A stretch of 49,142 nt of DNA, taken from assembly GCA_034435955.1 (NCBI GenBank), contig DAOTWA010000012.1, positions 1-49,142 on the forward strand, given 5' to 3'. Each line of letters begins with the position of its first letter. Positions within the stretch are counted from its first letter, which is position 1. This DNA is from DAOTWA01 sp034435955. GTDB lineage: Bacteria > Chloroflexota > Anaerolineae > Anaerolineales > Anaerolineaceae. Below the pieces are notes generated by a model. That model was not told the origin of the DNA. It saw only the letters and a list, made by a program, of their open reading frames with translations, and ran no database searches. Below are positions 27,337-36,019 of the stretch, piece after piece. A program made the position numbers and the translations under genes.

Positions 27337-28301
27337 CATAAAAACCCGCTTCCCCATGACAGGTGCATGACGGCAATCGCCAGGGGCAGGCCGGCGAACA
27401 GGGCGGCGTCCCTTCGTTTAAGGGCTGCCAGCGCCCCCGCCAGCAGGAGAATTATCCCGTATGCCAGCACCTCGATTAAAAGCAAGATTCGCGCCACCGG
27501 CCATAAGATCGCGAGCATCGCCAGAACTACTAATGAAAGCACAAAGAGGGGCGGCAAAGCCTGCCGCCAGCGCAGTGTGGCCGGGTAGCGCCGCAACATG
27601 CGCAGCTTCCAGAAGCCATAGCGCCAGTATTGGCGCGCCAGATCGCCAAAGCTGGAACGCGCGTAATACACCGAGCGGATGCGCGGATCGAGCCAGATGT
27701 GCCCGCCGGCCTTCTGAATGCGCGCGTTAAACTCGTAATCCTCGTTGGTCAACAATGTCTCATCGTATGGGCCGATGCGGCGGATCAGGTCCGCCCGGTA
27801 GGCGCCAAACGGGACCGTTTCCACCAAGCCGGCCTGGTTGGTATAGCGGTAACGCGCATCGCCGACTGCCAGGTGGTGGCTTGCTGCAGCCGCGATGGAT
27901 CGCGCTGCCCAGCCGGAATTTCCCGGACGGATATCCCACACACCGCCCACGTTTTCGCCCAAACCATCTTCCAGCGCTTGTAGACTGCGCTCCAGATAAT
28001 CGCTTTGCGGCACACTGTGCGCATCCAGGCGCACGATGTACTCGCCCCTGGCTGCCTCCATGGCGCGATTCAACCCCGATGGAATGGCCCGCTGCGGGTT
28101 ATCGACAATGCGTACGCAAAGATCGGGGTATTCACGCCGGAAGGCCTCGATTTCCTCCCGGGTGTGGTCGGTGGACCTGCCATCGGCAATGATGACCTCT
28201 ACCTCCGCCCGCGGGTAGGTTTGTGAGTAAATCGCTTCCAAGAGCTTGCGGATGGTTGCCTGCTCATTGTAACACGGCACGATCACCGAGACGAGGGGCA
28301 T
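27312..28301 (-). CDS. Family 2 glycosyltransferase with C-terminal membrane segments
   Basis: 329 residues. The GT-A domain starts with SVIVPCYNEQATIRKLLEAI, with nucleotide-sugar and metal-binding residues in IADGRSTDHT and RLDAHSVPQ. The acceptor-side motif is in TNEDYEFNARIQKAGG. Two or three hydrophobic segments follow from about residue 245 (LPPLFVLSLVVLAMLAILW). It is first of the polysaccharide genes, 41 bp after the histidine kinase, and its 3' end overlaps the priming transferase. The donor sugar cannot be told. Confidence 0.92.
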   Translation of the reverse strand: MPLVSVIVPCYNEQATIRKLLEAIYSQTYPRAEVEVIIADGRSTDHTREEIEAFRREYPDLCVRIVDNPQRAIPSGLNRAMEAARGEYIVRLDAHSVPQSDYLERSLQALEDGLGENVGGVWDIRPGNSGWAARSIAAAASHHLAVGDARYRYTNQAGLVETVPFGAYRADLIRRIGPYDETLLTNEDYEFNARIQKAGGHIWLDPRIRSVYYARSSFGDLARQYWRYGFWKLRMLRRYPATLRWRQALPPLFVLSLVVLAMLAILWPVARILLLIEVLAYGIILLLAGALAALKRRDAALFAGLPLAIAVMHLSWGSGFLWSAIRSKL

Positions 28302-28342
28302 ACGAGACGTTCGGTCACCCTTTCCTGTTTTTGTATTATAAA

Positions 28343-29761
28343 TCAGGCTTTTGCCATTTCGGGGGTGGATTTTTTCCCCGCGACGGCCGGCAGACGCACC
28401 ACGAACGTGCTGCCCTGGCCTTCAGCGCTGGTCACGCTGATGCTCCCTCCATGGGCGTTCACAATCTCGCGCGCAATGGCCAGACCGAGCCCAAAACCGC
28501 GGCTGGATCCGCTGTGCCTCGATTTGTCCGCCTGATAGAAACGCTCGAAGATGCGTTGCTGCACTTCGGGGCTCATGCCCGCCCCCGTATCCGCGACGCT
28601 GATGGCAACCATCCCATCGGCCTGCTGAGCGCTCACACTGACGCGCCCGCCGGAGGGGGTGAATTTAATGGCGTTGTCCACCAGATTGGTGAAGACCTGC
28701 ATCAGCCTGTCGCCGTCGCCAACCAGCGGCGGCAGCGATCCAGCCTCCACCCTGAACTCGATCCCCGCCTGGCGGGCCTGGAGGTCAAACTTCTGCCGCA
28801 AGGCGTCGAGCAGCGCCGCCATATCCACCGGCGTGTGTTCGAGGTCAGCGGTGCCGGCCTGGAGGCGGGCCAATGCCAGCAGATCCAGCACCAGGCGGTA
28901 CATTCGCCCGGCCTCGGCGTGAATCACACCCGCCGCCTGGCGCAAGGCCTCGGGGGTGCTCGCCGTACCATCCAGGATGGCCTGGGCGAAGCCCTGGATG
29001 GAGGTCAGAGGCGTCTTGAGCTCGTGGGAGACATTGGCGACGAACTCGCGCTGTGACTGCTGGCCGGCCTGAACTTTTCGGGTCATCTCGTTAAAAGCGG
29101 CCGCCAACTCGCGCTCTTCGGCCGGGCCTTCCAATGGGATGGGTTGGTATTTACCCGCCGCCACCTCACGCGCGGCGGCAGCCATGCGCTGTAAGGGTGC
29201 GGCGATCCACCGCGAGGTGAAAAATGCCAGCAAGAATGCCAGCAGCAGCGCGATCAATGCCACGCGGATCACCGGAGCCACCAGGTCGTCGCGCAGAATG
29301 GAGATCAGAGGAATGGCCGGGCGCTGCGCGGCCACCACCAGGAAATCACCGTTGTCGAGCGGCCTCGCGGTATAAAGCCAGACCTTGCCACTGGCCGCCC
29401 GCGCCGTGCGTACGACATCCGGATGAGCGCTGTCAAGCTGGAGACCTGAGGGGAACTGAGGATCATTAGGTCGCCCGCCTGCCACCACCTGCCCCGCAGA
29501 CGATACAATCCAGATGCGCACGCTGTAGGTAGTTTCGGCGCGTTGAACCGCGTTCGCCAGGTTATCGCGCGGCAAACCGGGCAGGGCCTCGAGCCGGGAA
29601 TAAACAACCTCTTCCGCCGTACGCAGCCGTTGGGCCACCTGGCGGTAAAGCAGCGGACTGCGCAATAGATAGATCAGGAAACCCAGGCTGGCCAGGCAGA
29701 GCGTCACTCCGCTCACCAGGGTGTAGGTCAACCACAATCGCGCCCGCAGGGAAGAGAACAT
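28343..29761 (-). CDS. Sensor histidine kinase
   Basis: 472 residues from the preferred start. Transmembrane helices near 12-30 and 175-195 flank an extracellular sensor of about 140 residues of no recognised fold. Then come HAMP (RWIAAPLQRMAAAAREVAAG), the phosphoacceptor helix with His in NVSHELKTPLTSIQGFA, and an HATPase domain (NLVDNAIKFTPSGG, VADTGAGMSPEVQ, GFGLGLAIAREIV). The ATG at 29761 overlaps the response regulator stop (TGATG), so a 43-codon upstream extension of the frame is rejected. It pairs with the adjacent OmpR-type regulator and may control the polysaccharide genes downstream. Confidence 0.95.
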   Translation of the reverse strand: MFSSLRARLWLTYTLVSGVTLCLASLGFLIYLLRSPLLYRQVAQRLRTAEEVVYSRLEALPGLPRDNLANAVQRAETTYSVRIWIVSSAGQVVAGGRPNDPQFPSGLQLDSAHPDVVRTARAASGKVWLYTARPLDNGDFLVVAAQRPAIPLISILRDDLVAPVIRVALIALLLAFLLAFFTSRWIAAPLQRMAAAAREVAAGKYQPIPLEGPAEERELAAAFNEMTRKVQAGQQSQREFVANVSHELKTPLTSIQGFAQAILDGTASTPEALRQAAGVIHAEAGRMYRLVLDLLALARLQAGTADLEHTPVDMAALLDALRQKFDLQARQAGIEFRVEAGSLPPLVGDGDRLMQVFTNLVDNAIKFTPSGGRVSVSAQQADGMVAISVADTGAGMSPEVQQRIFERFYQADKSRHSGSSRGFGLGLAIAREIVNAHGGSISVTSAEGQGSTFVVRLPAVAGKKSTPEMAKA

Positions 29762-30444
29762 CACTCCACCAGTTTGTAGCCCACTCCGGTCACTGTTGCG
29801 ATTTGGGTTCGGCTGCCGGCGAGTTTGCGTCGCAGTTGGGCAATGTGCACATCTACCGTGCGCGTCTGGCCGTAGAAATCGAAGCCCCACGCCTTCTGAA
29901 GAAGTTGCTCACGGCTGAGAACCAGACCTTTGTAACGTGCCAGCACAAGCAGAACCTCGAACTCCTGCGAACGCAACTCCACCGAGCGTCCAGCGACCCT
30001 CACTTCACGGCGCGCAGGATCAATGGTCAAATCGCCCACCGTAACGGGTGCCTCGGCCTGCGCATCGGCCAGCCATTCCCCGCGCCGCAATATTGCCTTG
30101 ACCCGCGCCACCAGCTCACGCGGGTTGAAGGGCTTGGTCAGATAATCGTCGGCTCCCAGTTCCAGGCCGAGGATTTTGTCCACATCCTCGTCTCGTGCGG
30201 TGACCATCAGGATGGGGACCGGGTTGCCCTCGCTGCGCAGCCTCCGGCAGACCTCGAAGCCATCCAGCTCTGGTAGCATCACGTCGAGAACAAGGATGGC
30301 AGGGCGGAGCTCATGCACGGCCTTGAGCGCCGCCAGCCCATCACCCACGGATTGCACGCGGAATCCCTCGCGCTCCAGGTACATGCGCCCGAGCTGCACG
30401 ATGCTGGGTTCGTCGTCCACCAGGAGCACCAGCTCAGCGCCCAT
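29761..30444 (-). CDS. OmpR/PhoB-type response regulator
   Basis: 227 residues. The receiver domain covers 5-120: acidic pocket LLVDDEPS, phosphoacceptor Asp in ILVLDVMLPELDGFE, VTARDEDVD and the Lys in DYLTKPFNPREL. The winged-helix DNA-binding domain covers 130-227 (VELRSQEFEVLLVLARYKG, SREQLLQKAWGFDFYGQTRTVDVHI, VGYKLVE). It is translationally coupled to its histidine kinase and sits 11 bp after the RidA gene. Confidence 0.96.
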   Translation of the reverse strand: MGAELVLLVDDEPSIVQLGRMYLEREGFRVQSVGDGLAALKAVHELRPAILVLDVMLPELDGFEVCRRLRSEGNPVPILMVTARDEDVDKILGLELGADDYLTKPFNPRELVARVKAILRRGEWLADAQAEAPVTVGDLTIDPARREVRVAGRSVELRSQEFEVLLVLARYKGLVLSREQLLQKAWGFDFYGQTRTVDVHIAQLRRKLAGSRTQIATVTGVGYKLVE

Positions 30445-30455
30445 AGCCAGGCGAA

Positions 30456-30866
30456 TTACTCCTCGTGCTGCGGCAAATAAGCAACGGCCTCAATTTCCAC
30501 CGCGGCGCCTTTTGGCAAGGCGGCAACCTGGACGGTCGAGCGCGCAGGATAGCTGCCGCTGAAGAATTCGGCGTAAACCGCGTTCACTCTGGCGAAGTCA
30601 TTGATGTCACGCAGGAAGATGGTGGTCTTGACCACATGATCCATGGTCACACCGGCGGCCTCGAAAATGTTCTTTAAGTTGGTCAAGGTCTGGCGTGTTT
30701 CGGCTTCCACCCCGCCGGGCACCAGCTCGTTGGTGGTCGGATCCAGCCCCGCTTGCCCGGAAGCGAACACGAATGGCCCGGCTTTGACCGCAAGCGAGTA
30801 GGGGCCAATGGCTCTTGGAGCCTTATCCGTGCCCACAGCAACCTTTTCTGCCTCACAACAGCCCAT
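30456..30866 (-). CDS. RidA-family enamine/imine deaminase
   Basis: 136 residues, normal size. Conserved segments: KAPRAIGPYSLAVKAG, VFASGQAGLDP, NLKNIFEAAG, ARSTVQVAALPKGAAVEIEAVA with the substrate-binding Arg and Glu. It hydrolyses reactive enamine/imine intermediates such as 2-aminoacrylate made by PLP enzymes. A D-cysteine desulfhydrase-like enzyme that would produce exactly such intermediates is the last gene of the same convoy, which may be meaningful. The ATG follows GGAGG with 6-nt spacing and it is the first gene of the convoy. Confidence 0.93.
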   Translation of the reverse strand: MGCCEAEKVAVGTDKAPRAIGPYSLAVKAGPFVFASGQAGLDPTTNELVPGGVEAETRQTLTNLKNIFEAAGVTMDHVVKTTIFLRDINDFARVNAVYAEFFSGSYPARSTVQVAALPKGAAVEIEAVAYLPQHEE

Positions 30867-31184
30867 GGACGACCTCCGGAAATGATGGGATAGGCTTACG
30901 TGTTTTCCTGAGACAATGCGAAAACGATTCTACGCCCGGATGGGTGAATGGTCAATTAATCCTCGCATCTCCGATGCGGGGCAACACGGTCGGAATGCAA
31001 ACCTTCTCCGATTTAGAGCCCCCATAATCAATAATTGGAAAACGATCTCTGGGAATAGGCTAACTCTTTAACTATTAACAAACCTCGCCCCGCTCCAACT
31101 CACGGGGCGGGGCGGAAAGAGTTTTACCCGGAGTGCCGGGGAGTCTTATTAAGTGAATAGCGATTTTCATTAACCTGGACGCTG
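30867..31184. other. 318-bp intergenic region with a stem-loop
   Basis: It lies between two minus-strand genes. It should contain the promoter of the RidA-to-desulfhydrase convoy at its high-coordinate boundary with the RidA start, though no good -35/-10 pair is visible. Besides the stem-loop at 31086-31109 and AT-rich sequence around 31030-31080, nothing is seen. Confidence 0.5.
31086..31109 (-). terminator. GC-rich stem-loop downstream of the secreted helical protein gene
   Basis: CGCCCCG / CGGGGCG stem with 10-nt loop, followed on the minus strand by AGGTTTGTTAATAG, a weak T tract, about 75 bp after the gene stop at 31185. Confidence 0.55.
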
Positions 31185-31760
31185 TCATCCCGCCAGGCTG
31201 CTCAGGTAATCGTCCAACTCGCTGGCGCCCTTTACCAAAGCATTGCGGAGGTTGCGGATGGCATTGCGCAGTTCACGCACTCCCTGGACCATTAACCGCC
31301 GGGCGCTGCGCAGGTCCTTGCCCGCATCGCGCACCGTCGCCAGCGCCTGCTGGCGGTCGGTCACTTTTCCCCCGGCGTCAAAGCCAGCGTGCGCCGTCAG
31401 CACCGATTTGGCATGATTCAAATCACCGTCTGCCTGCTGCAGGTTCGCGTTAAACTTGTCCAGAGCCTTTTGAAGCTGGCTCACGTCCTTATCCTGATGA
31501 GTATTGATGAACTCCTGCACCCGTGCCGCTAATTTTTGTCCTTGTGACAACCGGTTCTCCAGGCGAGTCAGGGCGGCATTTTCCGCTTTGAAGAGGCGCT
31601 CCAGGCGCTGGTCGGCGGGTGTTGATTGAGCTGCTGGCGTGCTGGACGGGTCCTGAGCAGCCTTGGCGGCAACAGCCGGTACGGCGATAAAGCTGCCCGT
31701 CACCAGGGTGGTTACAGCTACCACAGATAATAAAGCTTTCTTCCAAACGAATGAGAACAT
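31185..31760 (-). CDS. Secreted helical protein, unrecognised
   Basis: 191 residues. A signal peptide covers 1-33 (KKALLSVVAVTTLVTGSFIA, cleavage near AVAAKA). The mature part after a short Ser/Thr/Pro stretch is almost wholly helical and strongly amphipathic, with heptad-like runs (LERLFKAENAALTRLENRLS; QKALDKFNANLQQADGDLNHA; LVQ/LRNAIRNLRNALVKGASEL). It resembles small exported coiled-coil proteins of unknown function seen in many bacteria. A perfect GGAGG lies before the ATG. Nothing in the context points to a role. Confidence 0.75.
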   Translation of the reverse strand: MFSFVWKKALLSVVAVTTLVTGSFIAVPAVAAKAAQDPSSTPAAQSTPADQRLERLFKAENAALTRLENRLSQGQKLAARVQEFINTHQDKDVSQLQKALDKFNANLQQADGDLNHAKSVLTAHAGFDAGGKVTDRQQALATVRDAGKDLRSARRLMVQGVRELRNAIRNLRNALVKGASELDDYLSSLAG

Positions 31761-31914
31761 TGAAACCTCCTCTCTCTATTCGAATTTTTCCCATTCTTTT
31801 TGGGTTATCTATGGGACATTATAGAGAGGGGAGGTTATGGACTTGTTGTCGGGCTGTAAGAAGAATGTAAAAAGCCAGGGAAACAAACGGGGTGTCTTGA
31901 AATGCTCCGTCAGC

Positions 31915-32736
31915 TCATTTCTTCTGAATCGGCGGGTTGTAGTAGCGCACTTTCCAATACCCGGGTTGAAGCTCGATGGCAGTGCTCGCCAGGTTGACCA
32001 GCTCGATCCAGGAGCTGCCCGGTTTAAAAGCCACCGGGCTGCCCGCAGCAACGGTGAATTTGATGGGCGCCATCAGTCCGGTTTTTTTCTCTTCCGGCCT
32101 ATTGAGCGTGTTCCAGTTGATCTTATAGACCTGGCCATCGCGGAAAAGCAGGGCTGCGCCCCTGGTATACAGCAGATACACATCGATGATGGTCTCGGCG
32201 CGGGGCACGTGGTTGGCAAACAGGATCACCACATTTTGGAAAGCCAGCGGCTGGTTGGTCAGCCGATCCGTTGCGGGGTAGAACTTGCCCGATCCGTCGG
32301 CTTTGTCCTGCGAGCGCAGGTAGGCGCCCAAAGCGCCGTCATAATTCCATTCCACCTGATTGAGATAGTTGTAAAACACCCACAACTTGGCGGCAGGCGA
32401 ACCGCCCGATGGGGCTACCGTATCAAAAGCCATGCCGGTCAAATAAGGCGGCGCGCTGCTCTTCTGGTCGGCTTTGGCCACATCCACCAGTTTGGTAATA
32501 TCGATCATGGCGCTGTTGATGTCATTTTGATTCGACCCGTACACGTTGGTGGTTTCGGCCAGCGACTGAGCCACCGAGTGATAAGCGCCCGCCATCACCA
32601 GGAAGCCGTTATACAGTTCGCGTACACTCTCGTAGGGTAGACGCCCGGAGCGCACCGGACCGACCTCGGCCGTGTCAGAAATGTCCGTCGCGCCGGAGGC
32701 AAACTTGCCGTAAAACAAAGCCAGGAATCGTGTCAT
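31915..32736 (-). pseudogene. 5'-truncated DUF3048 (YerB-like) gene
   Basis: The 273-residue frame begins inside a DUF3048-like domain: TRFLALFYGKFASGATDI, AEVGPVRSGRLPYESVREL, later YLTGMAFDT, VFYNYLNQVEWNYDGALGAY, FQNVVILFANHVP, and YKINWNTLNRPE. Intact relatives (Bacillus YerB-type lipoproteins) carry a lipoprotein signal and about 80-100 residues of domain before the TRF motif. In frame upstream only YIGEG and about ten other codons precede a TGA at 32778-32780, so signal and domain start are missing. The ATG has no properly spaced ribosome site. Probably a remnant, but it could still be translated from a coupled start. Confidence 0.65.
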
Positions 32737-32790
32737 TCCTTCGCCAATGTAAGGTTGGGGCGGTAACTTCCATGTTCACGATTTCTCCAG

Positions 32791-32817
32791 CGTCATACCT
32801 CGACTGCCGGTATGACG
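32791..32817 (-). terminator. Stem-loop after the creatininase-family gene
   Basis: CGTCATACC / GGTATGACG, 9-bp perfect stem, 9-nt loop, 7 bp past the stop at 32824. There is no T tract on the minus strand, so the function is inferred from position. It lies exactly between the creatininase gene and the truncated DUF3048 frame. Confidence 0.5.
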
Positions 32818-32823
32818 AGAAAA

Positions 32824-33507
32824 TCATTCGAACCGGATCAAGTACAGCACATCCTGCAAGGCAGCATCGAAGATCTCCTGCAAAATGGCGTCGCTGGCCT
32901 GATATGCGCCCCCGAACACGCCATCGCCGTACGTCGCGCGGGTCTGGTCGGCATTGAGCAATCCGCTGACCGCTGGTGGTAGCTTTTCTCCTTCTGGCAG
33001 ATCCGCCACCCGCGTGAAGGGGAAGGCCTCCATCCAATTGGCGTGGGAGGTTTTAAGCCCATGGCGCATGGCCACCGTCTCGATACTGTGCGACAACCAC
33101 CAGGCGTACCAGGCCAACCGCAGGCCGGGCAGTTGGTTGGCCAGCTCGACCAGCCGGTTGCGGGCCGCATCGTTGCCGCCGTGACCGTTGAGCACCAGAA
33201 AACGGCGAAAGCCCTGATGGTACAACGAGCGCACCATATCTTCGACCGCGTCCAGGAAGGTGCTCAGGCGCAGACTGATCGTGCCGGGATAGGCGAGAAA
33301 ATAGGGTGAGACGCCGAAATTGAGCGGCGGCGCCGCCAGCACGCCGGTCTGCTGACTGGCCGCGTCGGCCAGCGCCTGGGGAATCTTAACGTCGGTAAGC
33401 AGGCTCAGGTACCCATGCTGCTCGCAGGCACCCAGGATCAAAATAACGCGGTCGTCGCGCTGGAGGTATTCCTCTACGTCCTGCCAGTTCAGCTCGTCGA
33501 AGCGCAT
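32824..33507 (-). CDS. Creatininase-family amidohydrolase
   Basis: 227 residues. Family pattern: ILILGACEQHGYLSLLTDVKIPQALAD, where the usual EQHGPHLPLxTD has lost its second His (YLSLLTD), then YPGTISLR, and FLVLNGHGGNDAARNRLVEL. Members cleave cyclic or linear amides (creatinine, FAPy intermediates, mycofactocin precursor). The altered metal motif makes the substrate unpredictable and activity uncertain. It starts 3 bp after the leuS stop and so is likely cotranscribed with leuS under the T-box. Confidence 0.82.
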   Translation of the reverse strand: MRFDELNWQDVEEYLQRDDRVILILGACEQHGYLSLLTDVKIPQALADAASQQTGVLAAPPLNFGVSPYFLAYPGTISLRLSTFLDAVEDMVRSLYHQGFRRFLVLNGHGGNDAARNRLVELANQLPGLRLAWYAWWLSHSIETVAMRHGLKTSHANWMEAFPFTRVADLPEGEKLPPAVSGLLNADQTRATYGDGVFGGAYQASDAILQEIFDAALQDVLYLIRFE

Positions 33508-33510
33508 GGC

Positions 33511-35970
33511 TCACCCGACCACGTTCACCAGCCGCCCCGGGACGTAGATCACCTGGCGCGGCGGGCGTCCACCCAGATTGCGCTGCACAGCTTCGCTGGC
33601 CAGGGCTTTCTCCCTGGCTTCCTCTTCAGTGATGGTCACCGGCACCCTGATGCGGTCGCGCACCTTACCATTTACCTGCACCACCAGGGTGATCTGCTCT
33701 TCGCTGGCGGCCTCTTCATCCACTTCAGGCCAGGCCTGCTGATGGATGGAGTAGGGCTTACCCAGATAGGCCCACAGCTCCTCGCTGATGTGCGGAGCGA
33801 CCGGCGCCAGCATCCTTAAATAGATGTCCTGCGCTTCAGCCCATTCGGGAGTACCTGCCGCTCCAGCGGCGCGGGCTTTGTACATCTCGTTCAGCAGCTC
33901 CATCAGCGCGGAGATGATGGTGTTGAACTCGAACGTCTCAAAGTCGCGGGTCACCGACCGCAGGGTCTGGTGCAGTTTGCGGCGCAGGTTACGAAGGACA
34001 TCGGGCGGCGCCGATTGGCTCGTCTCGGGCGGTTCGGTGAACAGCGCCCAGGTTCGGCGGATCCACCGGGAAGTCCCCTCGATGCCGGTGCTGCTCCACG
34101 GACCGCCCATCTCCCAACGGGCGAAGAACATCAGGTAGGCGCGCACCGTGTCTGCGCCATACGTCTTGACCAGCGGATCGGGAGCCACGACGTTGCCGCG
34201 ACTCTTGGACATTTTCTCCGAATCTTCCCCCAAGACAATGCCCTGATTGCGCAACTGCAGCATCGGCTCGTCGCCTTTGGTGATACCCATATCGCGGCAG
34301 GCCTTGTGGAAGAAGCGTGTGTAGATCAGGTGCATGGTGGCATGCTCGATGCCGCCCGTGTAGGTATCCACCGGCATCCAATAATCGTACTCTCGCGGAT
34401 CGAAAGGTCCCTGCTCGTACGTGGGGCTGAGATAGCGCAGGTGGTACCAGGATGAGCACATGAAAGTGTCCATTGTGTCGGTCTCGCGTTCGGCCGGGCC
34501 GCCGCACTTGGGGCAAGTGGTCTGTTTCCAGGTCGGATGCAGCTTGAGTGGACTTTGCCCGGTTGGGTTCCACTCCACATCATCGGGCAGCAGCACAGGC
34601 AACTGGTCCTCGGGTACCGGCACGATGCCGTCTTTGGGGCAATAGACCATCGGGATGGGAGCTCCCCAATAGCGCTGGCGTGAGATCAGCCAATCGCGCA
34701 GGCGATAATTTACTGCGCGCCTGCCCAGCCCATGCTGCTCCAGGTAGGCGATGGTTCGCTCGAAGGCCTGTTCGCCGGGTGTGCCGGTCAGTTCGCCTGA
34801 GCGCACCATGGTGCCGAAGGCGGGTACCGCGGCGGTCATGCTGGCGCCATCGAGCGCATCCATATCCTCCGGCTGGATCACCGGGCGCACCTCCAGCCCG
34901 TACTTGCGGGCAAAAGCGAAATCGCGCTCGTCGTGGGCCGGTACCGCCATGATCGCGCCGGTGCCATAGGTCATCAACACGTAATCGGCGATCCACACCG
35001 GGATGCGCTCGCCGTTGACCGGGTTGATGGCGTATCCGCCGGTGAAGACGCCGGTCTTCTCCTTGTCGGCCGCCTCACGCTGGATGTCGCTCATGCGCTG
35101 CGCCTGGTGGATGTACGCCTCCACGGCCGCCTTTTGGACCGGCGAGGTGATTTTTTCCACCAACGGGTGTTCGGGGGCCAGCACCATGAAGGTGGCGCCC
35201 CACAACGTGTCCGGTCGGGTGGTGAAGACTTCGATCGGATCACCCGCTTCGGTGTGGAACACGACTGCGGCGCCCTCTGAGCGACCGATCCAGTTGGTTT
35301 GCAGCGTGCGCACCCGCTCGGGCCAGTCGATGGTGGAGAAATCCAGCAGCTCGTCGGCATACCTGGTAATACGGAAGAACCACTGCTCCAGATTCTTCTT
35401 GATCACCGGCGTGCCGCAGCGTTCACAACGCCGATCTTCTCCCACCACCTGCTCGCGCGCCAGGGTGGTATTGTCATGCGGGCACCAGTCCACGGCAGCC
35501 ATCTTGCGGTAAGCCAGACCGTTTTCATACAATTTCAGGAAAAACCACTGCGTCCAGCGGTAATACTGTGGGTCAGACGAGACCACCTCGCGCCGCCAGT
35601 CGAACATAGCGCCCATAGAGCGAAGCTGCCGGCGCATGCGATCGATGTTGGCGTAGGTCCATTGCTTGGGATGGATGTTGTGGCGGATGGCGGCATTCTC
35701 GGCCGGCAGGCCGAACGCATCGAAGCCCATGGGGAACATGACGTTGTAGCCGCGCATGCGCTTGAAGCGCGCCCGCGCGTCCGAAGGCGTCATCGCATAC
35801 CAGTGGCCGATGTGCAGGTCCCCCGACGGATAAGGCAGCATGGTGAGGGCGTAAAATTTGGGACGCGATGGGTCAATGTCAGCGTGGTACAGCCCGTCGG
35901 CCTCCCAGCGCGCCTGCCATTTCGGCTCGATTTCGGCCGGTTTATAAACCGGAACGGATTGGTCGCTCAT
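33511..35970 (-). CDS. leuS: Leucyl-tRNA synthetase
   Basis: 819 residues, class I synthetase charging tRNA-Leu. HIGH motif in LPYPSGDLHIGHWYAM. A CP1 editing insertion covers about 220-410 (TTRPDTLWGATFMVLAPEHPL; TYGTGAIMAVPAHDERDF). KMSKS in EDSEKMSKSRGNVV, then the anticodon-binding domain and C-terminal domain (ITLVVQVNGKVRDRI). A zinc-site-like CGGPAERETDTMD is present. The frame is open 40 codons upstream, but AGGAGG 5 bp before the ATG at 35970 and the conserved beginning fix the start. It is preceded by a T-box leader. Confidence 0.98.
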   Translation of the reverse strand: MSDQSVPVYKPAEIEPKWQARWEADGLYHADIDPSRPKFYALTMLPYPSGDLHIGHWYAMTPSDARARFKRMRGYNVMFPMGFDAFGLPAENAAIRHNIHPKQWTYANIDRMRRQLRSMGAMFDWRREVVSSDPQYYRWTQWFFLKLYENGLAYRKMAAVDWCPHDNTTLAREQVVGEDRRCERCGTPVIKKNLEQWFFRITRYADELLDFSTIDWPERVRTLQTNWIGRSEGAAVVFHTEAGDPIEVFTTRPDTLWGATFMVLAPEHPLVEKITSPVQKAAVEAYIHQAQRMSDIQREAADKEKTGVFTGGYAINPVNGERIPVWIADYVLMTYGTGAIMAVPAHDERDFAFARKYGLEVRPVIQPEDMDALDGASMTAAVPAFGTMVRSGELTGTPGEQAFERTIAYLEQHGLGRRAVNYRLRDWLISRQRYWGAPIPMVYCPKDGIVPVPEDQLPVLLPDDVEWNPTGQSPLKLHPTWKQTTCPKCGGPAERETDTMDTFMCSSWYHLRYLSPTYEQGPFDPREYDYWMPVDTYTGGIEHATMHLIYTRFFHKACRDMGITKGDEPMLQLRNQGIVLGEDSEKMSKSRGNVVAPDPLVKTYGADTVRAYLMFFARWEMGGPWSSTGIEGTSRWIRRTWALFTEPPETSQSAPPDVLRNLRRKLHQTLRSVTRDFETFEFNTIISALMELLNEMYKARAAGAAGTPEWAEAQDIYLRMLAPVAPHISEELWAYLGKPYSIHQQAWPEVDEEAASEEQITLVVQVNGKVRDRIRVPVTITEEEAREKALASEAVQRNLGGRPPRQVIYVPGRLVNVVG

Positions 35971-36019
35971 GGCAACCTCCTGCGCTCGAAATTGCCCTTC
36001 GCGGGCAGCGTAAAATAAA

